DNA of 64,000 nucleotides from Platanthera guangdongensis (taxonomy: Eukaryota > Streptophyta > Magnoliopsida > Asparagales > Orchidaceae). The notes beneath the pieces were generated by a model, which saw only the letters and a program-made list of their open reading frames with translations, made no database searches and had not been told where the DNA came from. The translations under genes and the position numbers were made by a program. The stretch spans positions 118,416,568-118,480,567 of the forward strand of contig CM077153.1 of assembly GCA_039583875.1 (NCBI GenBank), written 5' to 3'. Below are positions 19,701 to 28,119 of the stretch, piece by piece; within the stretch, counting starts at the first letter, position 1, and every line of letters begins with the position of its first letter.

Positions 19701-21299
19701 AGATACAAAATGCGGCTAAATCCCCTTAAGTGTGTCTTTGGGGCAAGCCGGGGGAAGTTCCTGGGGCATCTCCTCACCCCCGCGGGGGTCGAGCCAAATC
19801 CGGACAAGGTCAGGGCCATCTTGGAGCTAGGGTCCCCGCGGAATGCAAAGGAAGTCCAACGGTTGACAGGGAAGCTAGCAGGACTGAGTCGCTTCCTTTC
19901 TCGGTCAGGGGAGAAGTGCTCCCCTTTCTTCAAAACGCTGAGGGGAGGCCAGAGGTTTGAATGGACCAAGGAATGCGATGAGGCGTTCCAGGCCCTCAAG
20001 GCGCAGTTGACACAGGCTCCGCTGCTCCAGGGGCCGAAGGAGGGTGAGGATTTGTTCTTATATGTTGGGGTCGGGGCAGAGGCCTTGAGCTCCGTCTTAG
20101 TACGTGAAGAGGGGAAGAGGCAGCTCCCCATTTATTATGTCAGCCGGGTCCTAAGGAAGGCCGAGCTCCGGTATCCGATCCTGGAGAAGCTTGCATTCGC
20201 ATTAATCATCTCGGCCCGGAGGCTACGGCCTTACTTCCAGGCGCACTCGATCCGAGTGGTGACCGACCATCCTCTCCACAACATCTTCGAGGGGGTGGAG
20301 CATTCAGGCCGGCTGGCCAAGTGGTCGGTGGAGCTAAGCGAGTTCGATGTCTCCTTCGTTCCGCGGCTCTCGATCAAAGCTCAGGCGATGGCCGACTTCC
20401 TGGCCGACTACGTGGTAGAAGTAGCAGAGGAGGAGCTCACTTGCCCGACCCCATGGAAGGTGAGGGTGGATGGAGCCTCGGGAAGGCATTCTCTCGGGAT
20501 AGGAGTGGTTCTGGAAAGCCCTCAAGGGACTCGGATTGAGCAGACGGTGGTGGTGCATTTCCCCATTACCAACAACCAGGCCGAGTACGAAGCAGTGATA
20601 GTGGGGCTGCGCCTGGCCAGAGAGCTGGGGGTGCTGGATGTGGAGGTCCTAACCGACTCCATGGTGGTGGCTTCCCAGATCAACGGGGAGTTCGAAGCAA
20701 GGGAGCCCACTTTGCAATTATACTTGGCCAAAGCGAAGGGGGTCATAGGGACCTTCCAGACCTTCTCCATCCGACACGTGCCAAGGGGAGAGAATGAACA
20801 GGCCGACCAACTGGCGAAGCAAGGCCCCCGAGCAGGGGGCACCATCACCAACCTGTTCCGCCCCTCCATCGAAGAAGGAGAGCTCATGGATATCGATCAG
20901 CAGCCTTCATGGATGGACCCAGTAGTAGTTTTCCTCTCCACGGGAGAATATCCGGAGGGGGTGGACAGGAAGAAGCTAAGGCACAAGTCAGCTTACTACC
21001 TCCTTAAGGACGGGCAGCTGTACCGGAAGACCCTCTCCGGGATGTTGGCTCGCTGCGTAGCCGAGGGTGAGGCGCAGAGGATCCTGGAGGAAGTCCACTC
21101 CGGGGAGTGCGGAAGTCATTCCGGGAGTCGGACCCTGGAAGGAAGGATAGTCAGGCAAGGGTATTTCTGGCCCACCCTGGGCCGAGACGCCGCGGAGTTC
21201 GCAAGGAGATGTCATAAGTGCCAGCTGTTCGCCCCCCTCCAGCTACAGCCGGCCCAACAACTCAAGAGTATCACGGCCCCCTGGCCCTTTGCAATCTAG
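16701..21299 (+). CDS. T gag-protease-RT-RNase H-aRNase H polyprotein, ending in a premature stop
   Basis: The ATG at 16701 (MTGGQGSDRQ) is the first after the LTR. 1532 codons. Gag about residues 130-285 (QWFEDV, EWFHQLP), then a Gln/Arg/Gly-rich linker and a CX2HX4HX4C zinc motif at ~420. Protease active site DNGSS at 555; DNG replaces the usual D[ST]G, as is common in Tat elements. RT ~870-1070 with YVDD at 974. First RNase H ~1087-1200 (VVTDHPL), second (archaeal-type) ~1252-1377 with RVDGASG and NNQAEYEA. Integrase zinc region from 1467, with CHKC at ~1504. Stop TAG at 21297-21299; the same frame continues at 21300. The polyprotein would make virus-like particles and cDNA, but the integrase core is cut off. 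Confidence 0.92.
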   Translation: MTGGQGSDRQDSPPPPPLATVGMFEDFRNEVLTLVKIALGTRAECSTPAIPIAAAPSLGEDAPGRRAGKEVAEEGRGSELPGRELFPGSAGRGRFVELGPRDSPARQVGGGSPFSELVSSAPVPDGFREPEMTYYTGKGDPVQHVQWFEDVVSIRQMSDGFKCCLFAITLREKAREWFHQLPASSIYCFEDLRRGFMLRFTTSKKRKKESESLFHIKQGVNETLGSYVDRFQEEVTQVQEMPGHSLMMAFTLGLQQGFFRMELKRIPPLYYEELMERAAREVDGEASNPEFARKLARWATEEEKESKGGRGQEERRGEPRQREQREQRQPQWQQPPRWGHQEPDRRLGWRPEWQGQGPQRVNFGRGHFQGRQDQFHPPGWRQGQRPRLPDQEEAMAIALGARRGIMRRRRREFRVELPYCDFHQEEGHATATCPEFLEMRGNRGRQQQQEEVRQEVRIEEVLPRAEEDRCEDRVDVGTRGGIGVIHGGVGIEASRKASLHTMYRRSVASTSQTPPPEERITFSRSDMPDHEDPFCDALVIKAAIENFTVSRILVDNGSSVNVVFKKAFDAMQVEAKRVLASDGPLFGFSGERKEVEGGVGLHVTLGGQSRNYKFVIVDAPSSYSVIFGRPLISAFRCVPSSFHQCLKFNAEGVQVRVRGDPKVARECYVTAVNTISWQEGAEEMGRRMEEDEQEAGEVELGVKDCAEKAEGGDLEEVAEVRAVGGEMEVEVPVPEEGDAEGWGERSRLEAAEEVVELEVLTRGGRMEKVRVSGGLTPEDQCRMLECIQKNVDIFAWNAAEMPGVDVDVACHRLNLDPGTRPVQQKKRSTADKLAEPIREEVAKLLKAGFVSEIQYPGWVSNVVMVKKGDGRWRLCIDFSLLNKACPKDCYPLPRIDALVDSTVGFSVMSFLDAFSGYHQIRMHPPDIKDVSFITGDGCYCYKMMPFGLKNAGATYQKMMDRVFKEQRGRNLEVYVDDLMIKSRDVDSHLRDLEETFATLRRYKMRLNPLKCVFGASRGKFLGHLLTPAGVEPNPDKVRAILELGSPRNAKEVQRLTGKLAGLSRFLSRSGEKCSPFFKTLRGGQRFEWTKECDEAFQALKAQLTQAPLLQGPKEGEDLFLYVGVGAEALSSVLVREEGKRQLPIYYVSRVLRKAELRYPILEKLAFALIISARRLRPYFQAHSIRVVTDHPLHNIFEGVEHSGRLAKWSVELSEFDVSFVPRLSIKAQAMADFLADYVVEVAEEELTCPTPWKVRVDGASGRHSLGIGVVLESPQGTRIEQTVVVHFPITNNQAEYEAVIVGLRLARELGVLDVEVLTDSMVVASQINGEFEAREPTLQLYLAKAKGVIGTFQTFSIRHVPRGENEQADQLAKQGPRAGGTITNLFRPSIEEGELMDIDQQPSWMDPVVVFLSTGEYPEGVDRKKLRHKSAYYLLKDGQLYRKTLSGMLARCVAEGEAQRILEEVHSGECGSHSGSRTLEGRIVRQGYFWPTLGRDAAEFARRCHKCQLFAPLQLQPAQQLKSITAPWPFAI

Positions 21300-22160
21300 G
21301 GAATGGATTTGGTTGGACCGTTCCCCCAGGCCAGCGGCCAGAGAAGGTTCCTCCTAGTGATGATCGACTACTACTCAAAGTGGATGGAGGTGAAGGCGTT
21401 GGCCAAGGTGACCTCCCAAGTGATCAGGAACTTCGTCTGGGGGGAGATCATCTATCGCCACGGGATGCCGCAAGCCATCGTCACCGATAACGGACCCCAG
21501 TTCGCCAGTGCCGAGTTCACCAGCTTCTGCGAGCAGCTTGGAATCGACCTCAGGTTCGCCTCGGTCCACCACCCCAGGAGCAACGGGCAGGTGGAGGCGG
21601 CGAACAAGATCATCATCAATCTCCTCAAGAAGAAGGTGGAAAACTTGAGGGGGAGCTTGGTGGAGCAGCTCCCCGCCGTTCTTTGGGCCCTTAGAACCAC
21701 CCCAAACACGGCCACGGGGGAGACCCCCTTCAAGCTCTCCCATGGGTGCGAGGCGGTGCTCCCCATAGAATTTGAGGTCCAAACGCCGCGAGTCGGAACG
21801 GCCAGGGAGGGCCGAGAGGAATGGCAAGACGAGAACGGGGAGGGGCTGAGACTCTCCCTTGACATGGTAGAAGAGTTGAGGGATCTTTCGGCCATCCGAC
21901 AGGAGGAGGTCAAAAGGAGGATGGCAAAATACTTTGACAAGCATGTCAGCGTCAAGCAGTTCGCAGAAGGGGACCTGGTGCTGAAGAAGGTGGACGCGGT
22001 AGGGAGGTCAGCGTCCGTAGGGAAGCTCAACCCCAGCTGGGAGGGGCCATTCATTGTGAAGGAAGCTTTGAGGTCAGGGGGCTATCGGCTCCAAAATGTA
22101 GAGGGCGAGGCCCTGAGTCTCACCTGGAGTGGAGACGACTTGAAGAGGTTTTTTCCCTAA
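21300..22160 (+). pseudogene. T integrase core, in frame after the stop
   Basis: This is the in-frame continuation of the T polyprotein. It starts GMDLVGPFP (the first catalytic D), has TDNGPQF (second D) and NGQVEAANK (E). The C-terminal part ends with GEALSLTWSGDDLKRFFP and the stop at 22158. There is no chromodomain. The only visible lesion is the TAG in front of it, where related elements have Trp (TGG to TAG). Readthrough cannot be excluded but nothing in the context argues for it. Integrase would cut and join the element cDNA into host DNA. Confidence 0.9.
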
Positions 22161-22250
22161 GCTCCTGTAAGCGATGCGATTTGTTATAATGAAGTCTTTC
22201 TTCTCTTCCCCGCCCCCCAGGATTGTCATATCTAGCTTGCTCAGAGAATT
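22161..22250 (+). other. Spacer after T pol
   Basis: Ninety bases between the end of integrase and the tandem repeat; nothing recognised. Confidence 0.5.
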
Positions 22251-23215
22251 GGAATGTGTTTGGACCCTGAGAAGATCCCGCTGCCAGGCTCCCACCTAGC
22301 TGGCAGGGCCGGAAGTCACTCGGTGTCATCCCTAGCCTCGATAAGATCCCGCTGCCAGGCTCCCACCTAGCTGGCAGGGCCAGAAGTCACTCGATGGAAT
22401 GTGTTTGGACCCCGAGAAGATCCCGCTGCCAGGCTCCCACCTAGCTGGCAGGGCCGGAAGTCACTCGGTGTCATCCCGAGCCTCGAGAAGATCCCGCTAC
22501 CAGGCTCCCACCTAGCTGGCAGGGCCGGAAGTCACTCGATGGAATGAGTTAGGACCCCGAGGAGATCCCGCTGCCAGGCTCCCACCTAGCTGGCAGGGCC
22601 GGAAGTCACTCGGTGTCATCCCTAGCCTCGAGAAGATCCCGCTGTCAGGCTCCCACCTAGCTGGCAGGGCCGGAAGTCACTCGATGGAATGTGTTTGGAC
22701 CCCGAGAAGATCCCGCTGCCAGGCTCCCACCTACCTGGCAGGGCCGGAAGTCACTCGGTATCATCCCTAGCCTCGAGAAGATCCCACTGTCAGGCTCCCA
22801 CCTAGCTGGCAGGGCCGGAAGTCACTCGATGGAATGTGTTTGGACCCCGAGAAGATCCCGCTGCCAGGCTCCCACCTAGCTGGCAGGGCCGAAAGTCACT
22901 CGGTGTCATCCCTAGCCTCGAGAAGATTCCGCTGCCAGGCTCCCACCTAGCTGGCAGGGCCGAAAGTCACTCGATGGAATGAGTTAGGACCCCGAGGAGA
23001 TCCCGCTGCCAGGCTCCCACCTAGCTGGCTGGGCCGGAAGTCACTCGGTGTCATCCCTAGCCTCGAGAAGATCCCGCTGCCAGGCTCCCACCTAGCTGGC
23101 AGGGCCGGAAGTCACTCGATGGAATGACTCAGTAGGCGATAACCTGCAACCCAGAACAAATCACGTTGCCGGACTCCCACCTAGCCGGCGAGGCCGGGAA
23201 CTACTCGAAAGGCGT
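22251..23215. repeat. Dimeric 71/74-bp tandem repeat (145-bp unit) in T
   Basis: Twelve monomers share GATCCCGCTGCCAGGCTCCC and a block ending GGAAGTCACTCG. The GATCCC box falls at 22274, 22345, 22419, 22490, 22564, 22635, 22709, 22780, 22854, 22925, 22999 and 23070, so steps alternate strictly 71, 74, 71, 74. Monomer types differ in the linker (TGGAATG...GGACCCCGAG against GTGTCATCCCTAGCCTCGAG). A diverged thirteenth copy lies at ~23150-23215. Each unit includes an inverted repeat (TGCCAGGCTCC..AGCTGGCAG). No coding frame runs through it. Confidence 0.95.
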
Positions 23216-23654
23216 GAGCAGCAGGTCGTAATCACAAGAGTTAGTTAGAAAAAAGGGAGAAAGGGCCTAGCATAGCCCCACCCTCAAGCCCCAGGAAAGG
23301 CGGCCGAGTAGACGCAAAGGCCTGGGCGAGAGCCTGCAGGGAATTAGGCATACGGACGAGGGACAAGCCGGCTCGCCTCGCTCGAGGGACGAACCGGCTC
23401 GCCTCGTTCGGCGGACGGGCAGCCGCCTCGTCAGAGCCGGGCCACAGGGGCAGGTCGCGTCACCCGGCAATAACAGCATTGGAAAAATAAGGCGGGCGAA
23501 GAAGGCATTCATAAAAGGAACAATAGCTAAAAAATACGAAGTATAAGCGCAACTCGCGCACACATCTCAGAACAGATCGATATACATGGTAATGTTCATC
23601 TAAAAGAATAAATTATGAGAATCTGGGGAAACGTGAGATCAGGGTTGAGAAATC
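23216..23654. other. Spacer between the tandem repeat and antisense gene 2
   Basis: GC-rich to about 23460, then AT-rich. It should hold the 3' untranslated region and polyA site of antisense gene 2. No supported gene; the 98-codon ORF here is Arg/Leu/Pro-rich and not credible. Confidence 0.5.
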
Positions 23655-25571
23655 CTAAATGGGCCGGAAGCCTTTGTCGCCAGGCTCCGGCACGGGGAGA
23701 AACAGCGCTGGCACCACGTCTTCCGCCGAGAGTCCCGCTGCCTCGCTCGAAAGCAAATCCGCGCGTCGCAGCATTTGCATCTTGTATTTCGCTGCGCTGG
23801 CCGCATTCTTTTGCATTAGCATTTCCAGGTCGTAGTCGGAGAGGTGCTCGCGCGGGCAGACCCTGCTGTCTGGAGGAGGGACAGCGGCGGCGGCCTCCAG
23901 CTCGCGTACCCGCGCCTCCAACGCCGCCTTCTCTTGGCCAAGGGTGGCGATCTCGGCACCCATCCGGCTCGCCGTCGCCGCGTCCTGGGGAAAGGAATAA
24001 GAATAATCGTGATCTGTGCCCGCGAAAAGGGGGAGGGTAATTCAGGTTGAGCACGTACCACCCCGCCCAGGTACTGCGCGAGGGTCTCCTCGGCAGCGTC
24101 GGCTCGCCCCCTGTGAAGGTCTGCATCCACCTGAGCGAGCTTTTGGGCCTCTTCCTTCTCATCCGCCATCTTTTGGATGGACGTGGCGTTCCACTCCACC
24201 TGGGTGCAGCGCCTCCCCACCATGTGAGCCAGCTCCAGACTGCGCAGCTGGGCCCGCGCGCTCTCATGAATCAGCACTCGCGTCTCCTCCTTGTCATAAA
24301 TGGCGGCGTCTTCGCGCGAGTACAGGCCAAAGGAGAAGTTATACGCCTCCCCGCCGATGGTATCCTGCACTATCCAGCTCGGCAGCAGGGTCGAGATCAT
24401 CGCGCGGTTCGACTCCTTATCCCACGCCCGGAGCGGGATGCCGAGCTCGTCCTGGTACCTCTCGCCGTAGCCGAAGTTACGATGCCCTCTCGGCACCGGC
24501 TCCGCAGCAGCTTGAGACCCGCCCGGCGACGCGGAGGTGCCCGCCGCCCTGACCGGGGAGTCGCTGGTCGAAGCAACCAGCGGGGGCGAGGGGCCCTCAG
24601 TCGGCAGGACCGCGGGGGCCTTGCCCTTTCTTTGGCTCGCGGTGAGTTGTTGATCCACGGTCTTCGCCACCTTCGGCGGAGGGGCTGGCTGTCCGCCACC
24701 CGGCCGCTTCTTGGCCGGGACCGATGGGATGTCGCGCTGGGCGGCATCCGCAACCTGTGCACGGGCGAGAACCCCGGGGGGAATGCGAGCGCTCTCGTAA
24801 GGAGGGTGAAGAGGGATGTCGCGCTCGCCTGACAGAAGGAAGGGGTGAGATAAAGGAAGAAAGGGAATAAGGTATAACAGCGGCGAGTGACAAACCTCCC
24901 CCCGGGGGGACAGCGGCGAGGTCGTCAAGATGGCGGCGCAGGAACGCGACCTCAAAATTCTTCCCAGCAAAGAATGCGCACAGGTCAGCTTCGTGGCCGC
25001 CTAGGCTAGGGGGCCGGTAGCTCGCCTCGCTAAGTTGCACCGGCGAGAAGGGGACGTTGCCGAAGTCCCCTTTGACGAACAAAAATCTCTTGAGCCAATT
25101 GTGACTCTTGTTAACTATCTCCCGCACCTTGAGGTGGGCGCTGGAGAAGTAGGCCGTCCCGTCTCGATTCGCCCGGAAGGAGAACAGCTTCCGGAACACG
25201 GCGAGGGTGAACTCCACTCGCTCCTCTCGCAGGAAGCAGGCGAACCCCACCATGACGGCGATGGAGTTCGGGGTCATCTGGCCCAGGACAACCCCGAAGT
25301 ATTTCAGCACCTAGCGCAGCTCGGGCCACAGGGGGAGTCGCAGGCCTACTTCAAAGTGAGCGAGAGGGATGGCGAGCTCATCCCTAGACAAGTCGTTGAT
25401 CTTCTCCCCATCCCCGGGCCGCCTCGCAGAAAAGCCCGGCGGAACGTGGTCGCTAAGGGCATCCAGGTACTCGCGCTCGGAGAGGACGGCGCGAGGAAAA
25501 TCGTGCTCGGAGAAGGTCCAAGCGCACTTGCTTCGGCCGTCCACGTCGCCGCCGCCTCCGCCCATTCCCAT
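23655..25571 (-). CDS. Antisense gene 2 of T: three exons, gypsy-type transposon domain (one stop)
   Basis: A spliced gene opposite to T gag-pol. Exon 1 is 25571-24896, exon 2 is 24828-24059, exon 3 is 23984-23655. Introns of 67 bp (GTTTGT...TGTCAG) and 74 bp (GTACGT...CCCCAG) join the exons in phase 1 and phase 0, giving one 591-codon reading. The ATG at 25571 is the first after a TATA box at 25687-25694. Exon 1 (ELAIPLAHFEVGLRLPL, then PNSIAVMVGFACF) resembles the putative gypsy-type transposon domain PF04195 found in extra ORFs of plant gypsy elements. Exon 2 is Pro/Ala-rich, then Arg/Glu-rich; exon 3 is a coiled coil. TAG at 25311-25313 interrupts exon 1, probably from Gln. The role of the protein is unknown. 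Confidence 0.75.
23985..24058 (-). other. Intron 2 of antisense gene 2
   Basis: 74 bp; donor GTG|GTACGT, acceptor CCTTTCCCCAG|GA. Phase 0 on both sides. Without splicing the reading frame ends within the intron region. Confidence 0.7.
24829..24895 (-). other. Intron 1 of antisense gene 2
   Basis: 67 bp; donor GAG|GTTTGT, acceptor TTCTGTCAG|GC, pyrimidine-rich before the acceptor. Phase 1 on both sides. Confidence 0.7.
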
Positions 25572-25686
25572 CGAGTCGCCGCCGAACGCGCGAAGAAGAT
25601 CCAGAAGGCGAACACAGACGGTACTCCGCGGGCAACGGGAAGCAGGAGGGTTTGGAACCGGTGGAGAAATAAGGGCCTGCAAGGCC

Positions 25687-25694
25687 TATTTATA
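25687..25694 (-). promoter_or_regulatory. TATA box of antisense gene 2
   Basis: TATAAATA on the minus strand, 116 bp upstream of the ATG at 25571, in an otherwise GC-rich stretch. It is the same octamer as in front of antisense gene 1. Confidence 0.6.
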
Positions 25695-26135
25695 GGGAAA
25701 GAGAAAGGACGGGAAACCTCCCGCCGAAAGATGGGGTGCGAATAGCAAAAATCAGTCCGACGGTTCGACTTCCCGCGCGCGACCGCACCTCAAGGGTCGA
25801 TCCGGCACGGTTCTCGCCCGGCCGCAACTGCGAAAGACCAGTGCGGGCGGGCCTCAACCCGCACCCGCACGCTGTTCCGCGCGAGACGGGAGAATCCCGT
25901 CTGGCGAGCCCCTCGGCTCGCCCTCGCCCCGATCAGCGCAAGAGGAAGAACGGACCTTTCCCTTAACCCGCCCACAGAAAACAATAAAAACAGCATGATA
26001 TTTCCAATGAACCTCAGCAGTAACAAGTTAGGCCCATAGGCGGGCTAAAAGAGTCGCTAGCGATTGCAAATACAAGATAACTCCGAAACGACAACAACCC
26101 CGCGGTATCCCGCAAGCGAGGGGCAGACAACTGGG
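25695..26135. other. Intergenic region between the two antisense genes of T
   Basis: GC-rich to about 25960, then an AT-rich patch. It should hold the promoter of gene 2 and the 3' end of gene 1. No further gene can be supported. Confidence 0.5.
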
Positions 26136-27115
26136 TTAGTACTCGACCCACTTCCACCTGTGCCGCCTCTTCGTTCCCGACCGAGGCGGCACGCGAGGAT
26201 CGTGGTAATCGCGAACCGCCACCAGCTCCCGCTGAGCCAGGCCGACCTGCTCCATGGCGCTCTTAAGATGCCCCTCGGCTCGCGTTATATGCACGCCCGG
26301 TGAGGTGACATCGTCGTCTTCCGCTTCGCGCGGAGGGCCCTCCAAGGACGCGAGTCGGGCCTCGGTCTCGGCCTTGTCGTCATCGATCCTCTTCATGATC
26401 CCCTGCAGCAGAAGTGTGTGTTTCTGGAACAGCCGCGTCACCTGCCTCTTCATCCCCGCCGCATCGGTCGGGTCGCCCAGGTAGTCAGAAACACTGTCCA
26501 CGTCGGGCGGAGGCGAGTACCCTTCGCTCATCTCGGTTTCAGGAGAGGCCCTGTTAAAGCCTGCAAACGGGGGGGGGGGGGGTCAGAAGGAGCGAGCAAG
26601 AGACAAAGCCAACGATAAAAGCCAACTCACCAGGGGTTGGCACGTCGCCCACACCGACAGATGGGCGAGAAGAGCCCGGCCGACCCTGAAAGTTTCCTCC
26701 CTCCAGGGTCTCAAGAGATTTTCCCAGCCCGTGAGAGGCCAGCGGACAGGGAGTTTCCGGAGGTGGGCGGTCCGGAACCGGGGAACCAGCGACCTTCTCG
26801 GGCGACACGCGAGGGGGGCGATCCTCTCCCCCATTCCCCACCTCTTCATAGGGAACCGCCTGCAAAACAAAAGGTCAGAGGTACAACAATAATCCGCGGA
26901 AGGTCACATACCCCGGGGACTACCTCGACACCCGCCGCCGAGCTGGAGCCCGGACAGTCACCCGTCAGAGACCGCCTGACAATCTTTCCCTTCGTCGGCC
27001 TGAAGAGAGGGCCGGGAGACCCGCGGGATAACCAAGGGGCAGCCTCGAGGGCCTCCTCCTGAGTCTTCAGGCCCGCTGCCGCCAGGAGAGCTCGCACCTC
27101 TTCGCTGACCGGCAT
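26136..27115 (-). CDS. Antisense gene 1 of T: three exons, unknown protein
   Basis: A second spliced gene opposite to T gag-pol, without visible damage. Exon 1 is 27115-26912, exon 2 is 26859-26631, exon 3 is 26560-26136; together 285 codons. Intron 1 (52 bp, GTATGT...TTGCAG) is in phase 0; another donor at 26923 would give 64 bp, also phase 0. Intron 2 (70 bp, GTGAGT...TTTGCAG) is in phase 1. The ATG at 27115 begins MPVSEEVRALLAAAG and lies 70 bp after a TATA box. The middle is Pro/Gly-rich. Exon 3 has a probable coiled coil (KRQVTRLFQKHTLLLQGIMKR) and a basic C-terminus (RRHRWKWVEY). I recognise no family. It does not resemble gene 2. Confidence 0.7.
26561..26630 (-). other. Intron 2 of antisense gene 1
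   Basis: 70 bp with donor GTGAGT and acceptor TTTGCAG. The homopolymer of about 13 C just before the acceptor forms the pyrimidine tract. Phase 1. Confidence 0.7.
26860..26911 (-). other. Intron 1 of antisense gene 1
   Basis: 52 bp with donor GGG|GTATGT and acceptor TTTTGCAG|GC. This is short for a plant intron; the alternative donor at 26923 makes it 64 bp. Confidence 0.55.
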
Positions 27116-27184
27116 CGAGAAATTAAGATCTGCTCAAAGGAAATGAAGGGATCTGGGGAGCCTCCTCCAGGGGTTAGCGATGTG

Positions 27185-27192
27185 TATTTATA
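27185..27192 (-). promoter_or_regulatory. TATA box of antisense gene 1
   Basis: TATAAATA on the minus strand, 70 bp upstream of the ATG at 27115 and about 118 bp inside the 3' LTR boundary. Confidence 0.6.
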
Positions 27193-27309
27193 GCAGGACA
27201 GTGGGCCCCCACCAGAAGATTCCCTGCCAGCTCAGCACAGAGCTCGCCGAACACGCGGGTTGGATGATTCTTTCCGAGCTTGATTCAAGCTCAAAAAGAG
27301 CAGGGATTG
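27193..27309 (+). other. End of the T interior with weak polypurine tract
   Basis: AAAAAGAGCAGGGA (27294-27307) just before the 3' LTR is the only purine tract; it is interrupted by one C. This region would also be the upstream promoter of antisense gene 1. Confidence 0.5.
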
Positions 27310-28114
27310 TGTACAACCCTGTGTCCGGCGAGCGGGTCCCGCCAGGGAGGTTCAGCAGGCCTGGCCCCGCGACCCGCACCCGAGCGACAAAACAGGCTAT
27401 ACGGCGGAAGGGCTGGCCCGCTCCCGCCCATTTCAAGCGAGCGAGCCGGCGAGGCGAGTGAGCTGGTGACCCGCGATTGGCGGGTCGATCGAAGTCGCGA
27501 CGACCGCCGGCCACCCCCCACACGCGACCTGGCTGCCAATCCGCCCGGCAGAAGACAGGCAGCTCGCGCGTATCGGCTCGCGCTCGCCCAGGGAGGATAG
27601 GCGAGCCACGAGGCCAGGCCGCGCCCGCCTCCTGCGGGGGAACTGAAGGCGAGCCGACCCCCCAGGGGTGCGAATAGCTACTCAGAACAGCGGAGCCTCG
27701 CTGTTGGCAGACCAGGTTGGGCTGCGCATAGCTATTCAGAACAACGGAGTTTGGCTGTTGGCAGACCCAACCAGGGGCCTTTTGGTATTTCCAGGTCAGT
27801 CCTTTTGGTTATTGGCAGTTCAGATTCTGAAAATCTATAAATAAGACTCAAGGGGTACCTCAGAGGGGACTCTTTTAGTGCCTCCTTACTCTCATTTTTC
27901 AAGTGTTCTCTGAGGGTACCTTAACTCGGCTCTTGGCTAAGGAGGGGAAGCGCTCAGAGATCTTCCGGGTTTGTGGTGGGACCTCCCTGCCGAGCCCTTG
28001 GGTCTGTTCTTTCTTGTCTCTTTCGTTGTTTTTCTTGCAGGAGCAAAGTAGGCGCGAGACCACCCCTTCCCCAAGGGTCGAACTTCACAAGAGGCCGGAT
28101 TTCCGGTTTCAACA
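27310..28114 (+). repeat. 3' LTR of element T
   Basis: 805 bp, TGTACAACC...TTTCAACA, with an intact TATAAATAAG at 27836-27845. It differs from the 5' LTR at about 13 positions, ten of them transitions. Confidence 0.95.
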
Positions 28115-28119
28115 CTAGG

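Larger units (their letters stand above)
15841..28114 (+). mobile_element. Gypsy element T, Tat lineage, with two antisense genes
   Basis: The youngest and deepest insertion, 12274 bp, in the RT of copia A. Both LTRs are 805 bp, start TGTACAACC and end TTTCAACA, and differ at about 13 positions by eye (1.6%). CTAGG duplications flank it (15836-15840, 28115-28119). One frame encodes gag, protease, RT, RNase H, a second RNase H and integrase (16701-22160), with one stop. The 5-kb 3' region holds a 145-bp tandem repeat and two spliced genes on the opposite strand. The duplicated RNase H and the lack of a chromodomain place it in the Tat lineage. Its GC content is clearly higher than that of everything around it. 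Confidence 0.93.

Noticed and set aside
23596..24267. Alternative frames over antisense gene 2 (223 and 141 codons and others)
   Set aside because: They are shadows of exons 2 and 3 that read through introns; the spliced frame explains the region better.
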